Origin: DATHKG01 sp035489435
Lineage (GTDB): Bacteria > Bacteroidota > Bacteroidia > Chitinophagales > Chitinophagaceae
Assembly: GCA_035489435.1 (NCBI GenBank)
Contig: DATHKG010000015.1
Length of the DNA stretch: 64,000 bases
Reading direction: 5' to 3' (one strand)
The notes below the pieces were generated by a model. It ran no database searches. It had not been told where the DNA came from and saw nothing but the letters and a program-made list of their open reading frames with translations. A program made the position numbers and the translations under genes. Positions within the stretch are counted from its first letter, which is position 1, and each line of letters starts with the position of its first letter. Below, in pieces: positions 35,288-44,508 of the stretch.

Positions 35288-36307
35288 ATGGCTTTTGAAA
35301 TCAGGAACATACCGGGAAAAAACTTTCAACTACTGAATGATTTTTTCATGAATGGTTCAGCAGATATGAATCTTGTTGAACAATCGGAAAAACTTAGTCT
35401 GCCTTTTGTTGATGTTAATATGCAGGATTGGTATTTTGACGGTATACGTTTGGGTTATTCGGACTGGCACTATAAAAAACCGGTTGATTTGAAATGGAAT
35501 TACCAAATCAAAGCTGAGTTGGTTACGCTCCAGGCAAATCTAAAAGGCTCTGTATTTATCGGTAGTCAAACAAACAGACCGCAGGCAGCTTTCGGAAGTT
35601 ATCAGCACAATCTTTATTATGCGAATGGTGACGACATAAATGAAGGTTTTCTCAGATCCGCCCATCTGCACAGTTCGATGTTTTTCATCCAGTTTACAAA
35701 AGATACATTTCTTCGGCTGACCCAGGGAGGGAATGAGGCGCTGGAACGTTTTGGTGAAAACATAATGAATGGAAGAAGGTGTGCACTGTCAAATAATAAC
35801 CTTCCGGTTGATGCTGCTATGCTCAACATTATCAATGATATCATCAATTGCCGTTATAAAGATGGATTGAAACAAATGTACCTCTTATCAAAGAGCATTG
35901 AATTTTTAGTAGTGCAGGCCGAGGCCTGCAATGCTGCTTTTTTGCCTTCGTATAAATATGTAAAGACCAAACATGATTTAGAATGTCTAAAATATGCCCG
36001 GGAATATATTTTGAATAACATTGAGTCGCCACCAGCTCTCACGGCACTGGCAAAGATTGTTGGCATCAATGAATACAAATTGAAAAGAGGATTTAAAGAG
36101 GTCTTCGGGAATACTGTTTTTGGTTATTTGTCAGATGCCAGGTTAGAACTGGCTAAAAATGATTTGCTAAGGGGTGATAAAACATCGACAGAAATTGCAT
36201 CCGGCTTTGGTTATTCATCGCTGCAACATTTCAGTAATGCATTTAAGAAGAAGTTTGGATTTTCTCCCAATAAGTTGCTTAAGAAAAAGCACAATTTGGA
36301 AATCTAA
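35288..36307 (+). CDS. AraC-family transcriptional regulator
   Basis: The 339-residue protein has an N-terminal ligand or dimer domain without a recognisable cupin motif and a C-terminal AraC double helix-turn-helix (about 235-335: ALTALAKIVGINEYKLKRGFKEVFG, then STEIASGFGYSSLQHFSNAFKKKFGFSPNKL). The layout and the NLKG segment resemble PchR-type regulators, which in other bacteria respond to siderophores. No siderophore gene is nearby. It diverges from a DUF4386 membrane protein gene with a palindrome between them. Confidence 0.88.
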   Translation: MAFEIRNIPGKNFQLLNDFFMNGSADMNLVEQSEKLSLPFVDVNMQDWYFDGIRLGYSDWHYKKPVDLKWNYQIKAELVTLQANLKGSVFIGSQTNRPQAAFGSYQHNLYYANGDDINEGFLRSAHLHSSMFFIQFTKDTFLRLTQGGNEALERFGENIMNGRRCALSNNNLPVDAAMLNIINDIINCRYKDGLKQMYLLSKSIEFLVVQAEACNAAFLPSYKYVKTKHDLECLKYAREYILNNIESPPALTALAKIVGINEYKLKRGFKEVFGNTVFGYLSDARLELAKNDLLRGDKTSTEIASGFGYSSLQHFSNAFKKKFGFSPNKLLKKKHNLEI

Positions 36308-36361
36308 GTTTACTAAACTGGATTTTCCGGCCAATATAATACTGTACCAACAATCGCAATC

Positions 36362-36982
36362 ATGTTCAACGCCAAATTTATTTCTATAGTTTCAAGATAT
36401 TCCAAAGAAGAACAAGCTCTGAAAATGTGGGAAGAGGTTCATGCCAATTATTCAAAAACGAACCGGCATTATCATAATATTAATCATCTCGATAATCTGT
36501 TTTTTGAACTGGAGCCTCTCAAAGCCAGATTTTCTGACTGGGAGATCGTCATTTTTGCAATCGCTTACCATGATATCATATACAATGTATTGAGGCAGGA
36601 TAATGAGGAAAGGAGTGCGGAACTGGCGAACGAAAGACTGAAAAAACTTTCAATAGATCAGGAACGGGTTATGTTATGCAACGAGATCATAGTAAACACA
36701 AAGACACATGGTGATAGTACAACAGGCGATATAAGGTTTTTTGCCGATGCAGATTTAGCCATCTTAGGTAAATCTTCTGAAGAGTACCTGTCTTATGCAT
36801 CTGCTGTGAGAAAAGAATATAAATTATATCCTGATTTTGTTTATAATCCCGGCCGTTCAAAAGTTCTGGAAAGTTTCCTGGCGAAGAACTGTATATATCA
36901 TACTGAATTTTTTTATAGCCAGTATGAAATAAAAGCAAGGGAAAATATCACCCGGGAACTTGACATACTTCGAAAAAAGTGA
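36362..36982 (+). CDS. HD-superfamily metal-dependent hydrolase-like protein
   Basis: The 206-residue protein matches the predicted HD-domain phosphohydrolase family COG4339. It has HYHNINHLDNLF near residue 37, the HD pair in AYHDIIYN near 70, EERSAELANERL near 82, and a late Asp in FFADADLAILG near 129, which together would form the metal site. It is cytoplasmic, and the substrate is unknown, presumably a phosphomonoester or nucleotide. It follows the AraC regulator by 54 bases, possibly cotranscribed. Confidence 0.8.
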   Translation: MFNAKFISIVSRYSKEEQALKMWEEVHANYSKTNRHYHNINHLDNLFFELEPLKARFSDWEIVIFAIAYHDIIYNVLRQDNEERSAELANERLKKLSIDQERVMLCNEIIVNTKTHGDSTTGDIRFFADADLAILGKSSEEYLSYASAVRKEYKLYPDFVYNPGRSKVLESFLAKNCIYHTEFFYSQYEIKARENITRELDILRKK

Positions 36983-37116
36983 ATTCGGGCAAAACTGGCT
37001 ATCTGTCCGCATTGTTTTAAGATTGGTGTTTTTCATTACTTGCACCGGCGTGAAAAGTTTATTATTTTGGTAGTTTAAAAGTTAAATCTACCCTGTTACC
37101 CATTTATTCTGAAGAA

Positions 37117-37917
37117 ATGACAAACCTGGCAAAACTCCGAATTTCATTAACCATCATCATTCTTTCTTTTATCAGTACCGGAGCAAAAGCTCAGACACCT
37201 AAGCTTACCCGGTATTTTGATTCGTTATGGGCGCCCGCTAATAAAGGTTCTGCATTCTTTTATACAGAAATGGAGAAAGTCAGTGCAGGATACAATTGTG
37301 TCTCCTACTGGGTGAGATCGGGAAAGCTGAATTGTAAATCTTTTTATAATGATACCATCTTCTCAAAAGCAAGTGGCTTGTTGTTGAGGTACTACGAAAC
37401 CGGGCAAACAGAAGATTCAACAATTTATAATGGAGATGGTATTTTGAATGATACTTATCATTATTATCCGGACGGGAAATTACATGTTCACCATCGCATC
37501 AATCCTAAATCAAAAAAGTCAATAACGGAAGCTTTTGATGTTAAAGGCAGGCTGATTGAAGACTTTGTTTTTATTGAAGAAGCGTCTTTTTCTACGGGTG
37601 CTGCAGATTGGAAAGCTTATCTCAATGATAATATTCAAACAAGGAATTTAATAAAACTAGGCGCACCTCCGGGTAGCTATGAATTAAGGGTGAGGTTTAT
37701 GATAAACAAAAATGGGAAGCCTGTAAATGTTGAAGCGATAAACACACCTGGATATGGTATGGAGGAGGAAGCCCGCCGTTTAGTTATGAAATCCCCAAAA
37801 TGGAAACCCGCAATTTATTTAAATAAACCAGTTGAAGCCTGGTTTATACAACCTGTTGTAATTATTATAAAAGATGAAACAAAAGAAGAAAAACAATCTC
37901 GAAAAACAGCTTCATAA
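37117..37917 (+). CDS. Secreted protein with TonB C-terminal domain
   Basis: The 266-residue protein has a signal peptide (cleavage near AKA-Q) and a mid region with MORN-like short strands (GLLLRYYETGQTEDSTIYNGDG, YHYYPDGKLHVHHR). It ends in a TonB C-terminal domain (about 180-255: ELRVRFMINKNGKPVNVEAINTPGYGMEEEARRLVMKSPKWKPA). It lacks a transmembrane Pro-rich stalk, so it is not a classical energy transducer. Bacteroidota have many such TonB-C proteins of unclear role. It stands alone, ahead of the PQQ dehydrogenase. Confidence 0.78.
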   Translation: MTNLAKLRISLTIIILSFISTGAKAQTPKLTRYFDSLWAPANKGSAFFYTEMEKVSAGYNCVSYWVRSGKLNCKSFYNDTIFSKASGLLLRYYETGQTEDSTIYNGDGILNDTYHYYPDGKLHVHHRINPKSKKSITEAFDVKGRLIEDFVFIEEASFSTGAADWKAYLNDNIQTRNLIKLGAPPGSYELRVRFMINKNGKPVNVEAINTPGYGMEEEARRLVMKSPKWKPAIYLNKPVEAWFIQPVVIIIKDETKEEKQSRKTAS

Positions 37918-38022
37918 AACCTGCATTCTCTTTCCAGTTTGCTAACTCATTATATTCATGTATACTTGTTAAGGTAATTGAGGAGATCCCAAAGCAGATC
38001 TTCCTGCCTATACAAAAGCAAC

Positions 38023-40260
38023 ATGAGTAAAAAAACTTTCCAGGGTAGAAATATATTCTATCTTTTTGGCCTTGTGGCAATTATTGCCGTGCTATCCTGT
38101 AAGAACCGTAAGGATGTTCCCCATGATTACAGCGGTTGGCCCGCTTATGCCGGCTCTAAGGACGGTATTCGATATTCATCTAATGACGAGATTAATAAAA
38201 AAAATGTTTCTACTCTCAAATTAGCATGGAGTTATAGCTCCGGAGATAAAGACACTGGTAGCCGCTCACAGATCCAATGCAATCCGATCGTAATCGAAGG
38301 TATTCTCTACGGTGTTTCTCCTCAATTGAAATTATTTGCCCTGGATGCTGCAAGCGGTATTCAAAAATGGCGTTTTGATCCTGCAAAAGAAGATACTGCT
38401 ACAGCAAAAATTCCAAATGCTTTTTTCCAGGTGAGCCGCGGAGTAATATATTGGGCAGATGAGGCTGGTGAAAACAAACGTATCTTTTATGGTGCAGGTT
38501 CCAAAATTTATGCAATTGATTTAAAGGAAGGCAAACCCGTAAGAAGTTTTGGGAAAAACGGGCATATCGATTTTGCGGATAACGCCGGAAGGAAACAGGG
38601 AACATACAATCCCTATATAGTAGTCACTACGCCCGGAGTAGTATATAAAAATCTTTTGATTTCGGGTATGCGTGTGGGTGAGTCTGCTGATGCTGCACCA
38701 GGTTCTATCCGGGCTTTTGATGCCAGGACTGGTCAACTTGCCTGGACATTTAACACGATACCGCAGCCTGGTGAAAAAGGCTATGAAACCTGGCCCGATA
38801 AAGATGCCTGGAAAAAACTGGGCGGAGCTAACAGCTGGGGTGGGATGGCCCTGGATGAAGAGACTGGGGTGGTCTATATTCCAACCGGCTCGGTGAGTGG
38901 AGACTTTTATGGTGGTGTTCGCAAAGGACAAAATTTATATGGGAACAGCCTTATTGCTCTTGAAGCTTCCACTGGCAAATACATCTGGCATTATCAAACT
39001 ATTCATCATGATCTATGGGATCGTGATCTGCCGACCAACCCAAATCTTATCACAATAAAAAAAGATGGAAAAAATATTGATGCAATTGCACAGATAACCA
39101 AACATGGTTATGTGTTTTTATTTGACCGGAAAAATGGTGAGCCTGTGTTCCCGATTGAAGAGAAGCCGTTTCCAGGATCTGATCTCCCAGGCGAACAAAC
39201 CTGGCCTACTCAACCAATTCCAACCTTGCCTGAACCATTTGCGAGGCAAACATTTGATTCATCTGATGTAACAGATCTTGACCCGGAAACCCACCGGGAT
39301 ATGATGGAAAAATATCTCAAAGTAAAACGCAAAGGAATGTTTGAACCACCAGGAAAAGATGGCTCCTGGATATTCCCTGGATTTGATGGAGGAGGAGAAT
39401 GGGGTGGGGCAGCTGTTGATCCTGAAACGGGTATTTTATATATCAACAGCTCAGAGTTACCCTGGGCGCTGACAATGATCGATGTGCCGAAAAAAACATC
39501 AGATAGATCTCTCAGGGGAATCGGTCGTGATGTTTATGGAAAATATTGTCTGAGCTGTCATGGTACCGGACTTAAAGGCAACGGCAGTTCGTTTCCATCA
39601 TTGCTTAATCTTGAAAAAAAATATAACGAGGAGAAGCTCAGTGCGATCATTTCAAACGGAAGAAACATGATGCCAGCTTTCAAACAAATTGCTGACAATG
39701 ATAAAAAAGCGTTGATAACTTATTTATTAAATGTTGAATCCAAAGAGCCAGGTGATGAAGTAAAAATTGTTAAATCAGGTTCTGCACGAAAAGATGATGT
39801 CATTGCGGTGGCAGCAACCTCGATACTGGATGAGATACCATTCACCATGACAGGTTATAACAGGTTCAATGATAAAAATGGTTATCCGGGTATTAAACCA
39901 CCGTGGGGAACATTAAATGCCGTTGATCTTAACAGTGGCAAATTACTTTGGAAAGTGTCATTGGGTGAGTATGCCGAACTTACCAAAAAAGGAATACCCG
40001 TTACCGGAACGGAGGGTTATGGCGGACCTGTCGTGACCAAAGGTGGGCTGGTATTTATTGCAGCTTCAAAAGACGCTAAAATAAGGGCATTCGATAAAGC
40101 CACAGGGAAGGTTTTATGGGAAGCATCATTGCCGGCAGCCGGTTTTGCAACCCCGGCAGTTTATGCAGTTAATGGAAAACAATATGTAGTGATTGCCTGC
40201 GGTGGTGGTAAGATTGGTACTAAAAGCGGCGATCAGTTTCTTGCATTTTCTTTGCCTTGA
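38023..40260 (+). CDS. PQQ-dependent dehydrogenase with inserted cytochrome c domain
   Basis: The start is ATG 38023 before a lipoprotein signal (VAIIAVLSC); an upstream ATG at 37978 would add a polar 15-residue tail. The protein has PQQ propeller repeats (ALDAASGIQKWRFDP, FDARTGQLAWTF, LEASTGKYIWHYQT, FDKATGKVLWEAS). Between the propeller halves sits a c-type haem domain with CLSCH near residue 508 and a likely Met axial ligand in NMMPAF near 549. It resembles quinoprotein glucose/alcohol dehydrogenases of EC 1.1.5 type. It would oxidise a sugar or alcohol on the periplasmic face and pass electrons to the haem. Substrate unknown. A Tat-exported beta-propeller follows 35 bases downstream. PQQ biosynthesis genes are not in the window. 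Confidence 0.88.
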   Translation: MSKKTFQGRNIFYLFGLVAIIAVLSCKNRKDVPHDYSGWPAYAGSKDGIRYSSNDEINKKNVSTLKLAWSYSSGDKDTGSRSQIQCNPIVIEGILYGVSPQLKLFALDAASGIQKWRFDPAKEDTATAKIPNAFFQVSRGVIYWADEAGENKRIFYGAGSKIYAIDLKEGKPVRSFGKNGHIDFADNAGRKQGTYNPYIVVTTPGVVYKNLLISGMRVGESADAAPGSIRAFDARTGQLAWTFNTIPQPGEKGYETWPDKDAWKKLGGANSWGGMALDEETGVVYIPTGSVSGDFYGGVRKGQNLYGNSLIALEASTGKYIWHYQTIHHDLWDRDLPTNPNLITIKKDGKNIDAIAQITKHGYVFLFDRKNGEPVFPIEEKPFPGSDLPGEQTWPTQPIPTLPEPFARQTFDSSDVTDLDPETHRDMMEKYLKVKRKGMFEPPGKDGSWIFPGFDGGGEWGGAAVDPETGILYINSSELPWALTMIDVPKKTSDRSLRGIGRDVYGKYCLSCHGTGLKGNGSSFPSLLNLEKKYNEEKLSAIISNGRNMMPAFKQIADNDKKALITYLLNVESKEPGDEVKIVKSGSARKDDVIAVAATSILDEIPFTMTGYNRFNDKNGYPGIKPPWGTLNAVDLNSGKLLWKVSLGEYAELTKKGIPVTGTEGYGGPVVTKGGLVFIAASKDAKIRAFDKATGKVLWEASLPAAGFATPAVYAVNGKQYVVIACGGGKIGTKSGDQFLAFSLP

Positions 40261-40295
40261 TGGGCCAGTACATTTAATATTCTTAAATTAACATT

Positions 40296-41423
40296 ATGAA
40301 ACACCCATCAAGGAGAAACTTTTTAAAAAATGCAGCATTAACTGGTGCAGCTGCCTGGGTAAACCCGGTAAGCGCATTTTCAGACATCGATAACATTCAA
40401 GGCGGCCAGGCGAAAACAGAGGATCTTATCATCGGGCATGGCAGCTACAGGTACAAGGTTGATAAAGCCTGGGCAAAGATCAATGCCGGGACAACTCCGC
40501 TTGCCAACTGTCATGAGATGGTGCAAGACTCTAAAGGCAACCTGATAATGCTTGGTGATGAACCAAAAAATAATGTACTGATTTTTGATAAAAGCGGTAA
40601 GCTCATTGATACCTGGGGACATGGATTTCCAGGTGGACATGGATTGTCAATCTCAAACGAAGGAGGAACGGATTACCTGATGATCACAGACTGTGGTTAT
40701 TTCAATAACCCGAAAGGTGGTGGTAACAGCCAGGCAGGACAAGTTGTAAAGATGACCACAGATGGAAGACTTGTGTTTGCAATCGGACACCCGCGCACAA
40801 TCGGTATTTACAAAGATGAAGAGCCGTTCAGGCCAACCGAGACTGCCGTAGCACCCAATGGTGATATCTATGTTGCTGATGGTTATGGTTCAGATTATAT
40901 TATCCATTATAACAGCAAAGGCCAATATATCAGGCATTTTGGAGGGCATAACAATTCGAATCCGGATCATAACCTTCGCAATGCACATGGGGTTACTGTT
41001 GACAACAGGCAAAAAGATAAACCGGTTTTGATCTGTACATCAAGGGAAGAAAATTGTTTCAAAGTTTTTTCAATGGATGGCAAATATTTGAATAAGATTG
41101 ATATGCCTGGTATGTATGTTTGTCGTGCGGTAATAAACGGTGAAAATCTTTATGCAGGTACCTGTTGGTCCAAAGATGCGAACGGGAAACGAAAAGACCG
41201 TTCGGGCTTTGTAACTATCCTTGACAAAAAGAACCAGGTAATTTCAAATCCTGGAGGCAAATCTCCGGATTATAAACAAGGATTACTTCAGCCCGTATTG
41301 CAGGATGAATCAGCCGTGTTTGCTCATTGTCATGATGTTTGTATAGATGATGAGAAAAATTTGTATGTCTGCCAGTGGAACGCCAACCAGACACCCCCTG
41401 TAAAGCTTACACTTGTATCCTGA
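40296..41423 (+). CDS. Tat-exported NHL-type six-bladed beta-propeller protein
   Basis: The 375-residue protein opens with a twin-arginine signal (SRRNFLKNAALTGAAAW). It then has NHL-like blades (GSYRYKVDKAW, DSKGNLIMLGDEPKNNVLIFDKSGKLIDTW, APNGDIYVADGYGSDYIIHYNSKGQYIRHFG, DDEKNLYVCQW). Members resemble the lyase domain of peptidylglycine amidating enzymes and are often annotated so, but catalysis is unproven. Tat export suggests folding with a bound cofactor or metal in the cytoplasm. It follows the PQQ dehydrogenase at 35 bases, so a shared periplasmic pathway is likely. Confidence 0.78.
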   Translation: MKHPSRRNFLKNAALTGAAAWVNPVSAFSDIDNIQGGQAKTEDLIIGHGSYRYKVDKAWAKINAGTTPLANCHEMVQDSKGNLIMLGDEPKNNVLIFDKSGKLIDTWGHGFPGGHGLSISNEGGTDYLMITDCGYFNNPKGGGNSQAGQVVKMTTDGRLVFAIGHPRTIGIYKDEEPFRPTETAVAPNGDIYVADGYGSDYIIHYNSKGQYIRHFGGHNNSNPDHNLRNAHGVTVDNRQKDKPVLICTSREENCFKVFSMDGKYLNKIDMPGMYVCRAVINGENLYAGTCWSKDANGKRKDRSGFVTILDKKNQVISNPGGKSPDYKQGLLQPVLQDESAVFAHCHDVCIDDEKNLYVCQWNANQTPPVKLTLVS

Positions 41424-41427
41424 TGCC

Positions 41428-41883
41428 ATGAAACTTCAGTTACCAATACGGATAATTTTGGAAGCGCCCCCGGCGGGAGTGGATTACGGAATTCAAAAAG
41501 GCAGTGGAAACAATTATGAAACAATTGAAAAGCAAAGGTCTGATGGCCGCGATCTGCAATTCAATTTTTCTATTATGATAAAAAATACCGACCCCTCTTC
41601 CCCTGACTTTTCGGGTCCATTTGTGCAGGGTCCCGCCGGTGAACGTTTTATTTATATTGATATAGGAACAACTGCGGGCCAGTTTGGCACTTCATGGAGT
41701 CGTCGGCTAAAAATTCCCCTAAAAAACATCTCTATGGAAACACCTGATGTATTATCAGGAAATTCAACCGTCATAATGGTTACAAAGGTTCCGGGAACCG
41801 GTAAAGACGGTGGTCCAAACTGTGCTACTGTAAAACCTTTCGCAGGCTGGCATTTTATAAACAATGACCCAATCACGAAATGA
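41428..41883 (+). CDS. DUF5990 family protein
   Basis: The 151-residue protein begins MKLQLPIRIILEAPPAGVDYG and continues QKGSGNNYETIEKQRSDG and FSGPFVQGPAGERFIYIDIG, the pattern of the DUF5990 family. I chose ATG 41428 over 41413 because family members start directly with the LPIRI strand. Its function is unknown. The start is four bases after the propeller stop and its own stop overlaps the next ATG (ATGA), so the genes were cotranscribed. The downstream partner is now a broken DUF3052 fragment. Confidence 0.78.
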   Translation: MKLQLPIRIILEAPPAGVDYGIQKGSGNNYETIEKQRSDGRDLQFNFSIMIKNTDPSSPDFSGPFVQGPAGERFIYIDIGTTAGQFGTSWSRRLKIPLKNISMETPDVLSGNSTVIMVTKVPGTGKDGGPNCATVKPFAGWHFINNDPITK

Positions 41884-42062
41884 TAAAAACACCAGGCTAT
41901 TCGGGAACTCCACTCGCAAAAAAACTCGGTATTAAACTGGGCTTCGTGGTAAGATTGATTGGTCAACCCGATTATTATTTTGACCTTTTTACGGATCTGC
42001 CTGAAGATGTTCTTTTCGAGTCAAAGAAAAAGGGCGTGAAAAACCTGGTACATTTAAATACA
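41880..42062 (+). pseudogene. DUF3052-like gene, 3' truncated
   Basis: The first 58 residues (GYSGTPLAKKLGIKLG, FDLFTDLPEDVLFESKKKGVKNLVHL) match the start of DUF3052 proteins, which normally run to about 130-150 residues. After VHL the frame passes directly into the signal-anchor start of a serine hydrolase (MKFIKKTLQCFLLLLV). The second half of the gene has been lost, apparently by a deletion joining the two genes near 42058. The nominal product is an 89-residue hybrid ending at 42149. Confidence 0.65.
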
Positions 42063-43156
42063 ATGAAATTTATCAAGAAAACTCTCCAATGTTTTTTGCT
42101 CTTATTAGTAATATGTTTTGTAATTTATATATGGAAGTTTTGCCCATAATCTCTGGACGCGTAGCAAAAGAAATGTGTTCGGATATTTTTGTCTCAGGTA
42201 GAACTCCAGAAGATATAGCAAAACACGAAACAAGTATTTTCCCTTATAATTTGGCTTCCTATTCTGTGAATATTGAAGATAGTTCTGTAAGTGTGTCGGT
42301 GTTAGGGTTTGCCAAAAGAAGGGCGATTTATAGGGATGGTCTGGGAGCAACATTAATTAGTCGAATCAGTGAAAATGAATTAAGAAGGCAATCCTTAAAT
42401 ATTATAAGCAGGACGTCCGCTTATCAGGATTCAACCCCTTTTCCTCAAGGAGATCTTATCGATGACAAAAAACCTAAGGGTGTCGACACAGCTGTATTAG
42501 AGTCTGCAATTAATTATGCATTTCATGAGCCTCACAATGAAAACCAACGACAAACAAGGGCTGTGATAGTTGTGTACATGGGAAAAGTAATCGCTGAACG
42601 GTATGCGGATGGTTATTCAATCAAGTCAAAACAATTAGGCTGGTCGATGACCAAGGGGATTATAAATGCAATGATTGGCATTTTGGTCCAGCAAGGAAAA
42701 CTAAATATAAATTCACCCGCCCCTATTGAAGAATGGAAAAATGACGAGAGGAAAAAAATTACAATTGCTAATCTAATGCATATGGACAGTGGATTGCAAT
42801 TCTGGTGGTTTCCAGCTGGACCTAGCGATCTGACAAATATGTTGTTTAAAGAAGGGAATATGAGCGATTTTGCAATTAATAATAAATTTACAGCTACAGC
42901 TTCGAAAGCGGTGAATTCAAGTAAAGGCGGGAAATATGGTGCTTTATGGTGGACGAATGAAGCAGATAATAATAATAATAATAAAAAGTACATTAATGTA
43001 CCATCTGATTGTTTTTCATGTCAGGGTTATGACGGGCAGTTCGTTTGGGTGATCCCATCAAAAAAATTAGTAGTTGTCAGATTGAGTTTTGAACGCGGCG
43101 ACCCTTTAGATCCAAACATTTTGCTGTCCCAGATTATTGAAGCATTGCCAGAGTAA
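42063..43156 (+). pseudogene. Serine hydrolase (class C-like), frameshifted with internal deletion
   Basis: The N-terminal anchor (MKFIKKTLQCFLLLLV..YIWKF) and the body (LPIISGRVAKEMCSDIFVSG) are in different frames. One T missing from the run at 42138-42141 explains the shift. The SxxK motif survives (SMTKG) and so does the C-terminal VWVIPSKKLVVVRL. The sequence jumps from the FKEGNMSDFAINNK region straight to ASKAVNSSKGGKYGALWWTN, without the roughly 100 residues that normally carry the YxN motif. Both changes should abolish activity. An AAT microsatellite (Asn run) lies near 42968. Confidence 0.75.
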
Positions 43157-43375
43157 TTACGCCTCAACTTAGCATCCATCAGATATTAAGTGTTTATTTC
43201 TCAAAATGCATGTGTTTCTGTTATTAAGTGATGAGATCATTTTTTATCGCAACTAATACCTTTGAATTATCTCTCTTAAGGCTAAAAGCTGCTTTTTATC
43301 TTAAATAACTCAAAACAATATATATAAGAATGTACAGGTTTTAGTAGATTCGGCCAACGCAACCAACGCCAATTT

Positions 43376-44413
43376 ATGACTGATCTGAGGAACTCAGCGT
43401 TTGACCTGTTTCATTTTTTTGATCTTACCCCGGATCTTGTCTGTATAGCCAGCAGAGATGGTTTTTTTCGTCATGTAAATCACGCCGTTGTCAATTGCCT
43501 GGGATACAGCCTGGAAGAATTGTTGGCTGTACCGATTTCTACTTTTATTCATCCGGACGATAAAGAAGCTACCAGCAGAACACGATTCAATATGTTGGGA
43601 GGGAAGCCATTGACAAATTTCCAAAACAGGTACCTCACCAAAAATGGTTCTATTGTATGGCTACACTGGACATCTATATATATCCCTGAAAAAGGCCTGG
43701 TGTTTGCGATTGCCAAAGATGTGACTGCCAGGAAACAATCCGAACAACAGGTTGAAGAAAATGTTAAGAAATTTAAAAGTCTTGCAACCCATTTCAAGTA
43801 CAGCCAGGAGAAAGACCGGAAATATCTTGCCAGCGAATTACATGAGGAACTTGCGCAGCTGGCTTCAATTGTCAGTATCGATCTCAACTGGATATATAAA
43901 AATACTTCTTCATTACCTGTAGCTTCAAAAGCAAAGCTCGAGCATGTTATTTCAGTTTCTGATAACCTCATCAGGTCAATCCGGAAACTGTCATATTCGC
44001 TTAGTCCTGATATGCTTGAAAAACTTGGCCTTGATGAAACACTTCAATGGTTAAGCGATGAATTTTATATTCTGCACGGTATATACTGTGAGTATATAAG
44101 CAATATCAACATAGAGCACCTGCCACATGAAATTAAGCTTGATCTTTTTCGTATCTGCCAGGAAGCATTAAGTAATGTGCTCTATTACGCGGAAGCGACG
44201 AGCATTAAAATCATGATAGAAAAGCAGGACGACCTGGTTTGTTTATCAATCTACGATAACGGCAGGGGTCTGCAAATGGAATATCGCGGAGAAACAGCTG
44301 CGATTAAGGAAATCAAGGAAAGAGTTGCTTCGATTGACGGGCAACTATCTATTGAAGCAGAGCCAGGCAAAGGAACAACAATCTCCGTCTCGATTTATCC
44401 ACCTTTGCATTAA
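43376..44413 (+). CDS. PAS-domain sensor histidine kinase (HisKA_3 family), orphan
   Basis: The 345-residue soluble protein has a PAS domain (about 8-120, LVCIASRDGFFRHVNHAVVNCLGYSLEELL, ending FAIAKDVTARK), a short coiled coil, and a NarL-type kinase core. The phospho-acceptor His156 is in ASELHEELAQ, the N-box in ICQEALSNVLYYAEATSIKI, and the G1 box in IYDNGRGL. No transmembrane segment is visible, so it senses a cytoplasmic signal. No LuxR-type response regulator gene is adjacent, making it an orphan. The 219 bases before it contain nothing recognisable. Confidence 0.9.
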   Translation: MTDLRNSAFDLFHFFDLTPDLVCIASRDGFFRHVNHAVVNCLGYSLEELLAVPISTFIHPDDKEATSRTRFNMLGGKPLTNFQNRYLTKNGSIVWLHWTSIYIPEKGLVFAIAKDVTARKQSEQQVEENVKKFKSLATHFKYSQEKDRKYLASELHEELAQLASIVSIDLNWIYKNTSSLPVASKAKLEHVISVSDNLIRSIRKLSYSLSPDMLEKLGLDETLQWLSDEFYILHGIYCEYISNINIEHLPHEIKLDLFRICQEALSNVLYYAEATSIKIMIEKQDDLVCLSIYDNGRGLQMEYRGETAAIKEIKERVASIDGQLSIEAEPGKGTTISVSIYPPLH

Positions 44414-44508
44414 CCTGCACCGGAATTTGGAAAATATTTGTACCTTATCGATTCCGTTGATCTGAAAGATTAGTTGCCATCGGCCATTGCTCACCATAAA
44501 ATTGCCAT

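Noticed and set aside
42613..42993. 126-residue minus-strand frame with a Leu/Ser run over the serine hydrolase pseudogene
   Set aside because: It is the complement of an AAT microsatellite and conserved hydrolase codons.
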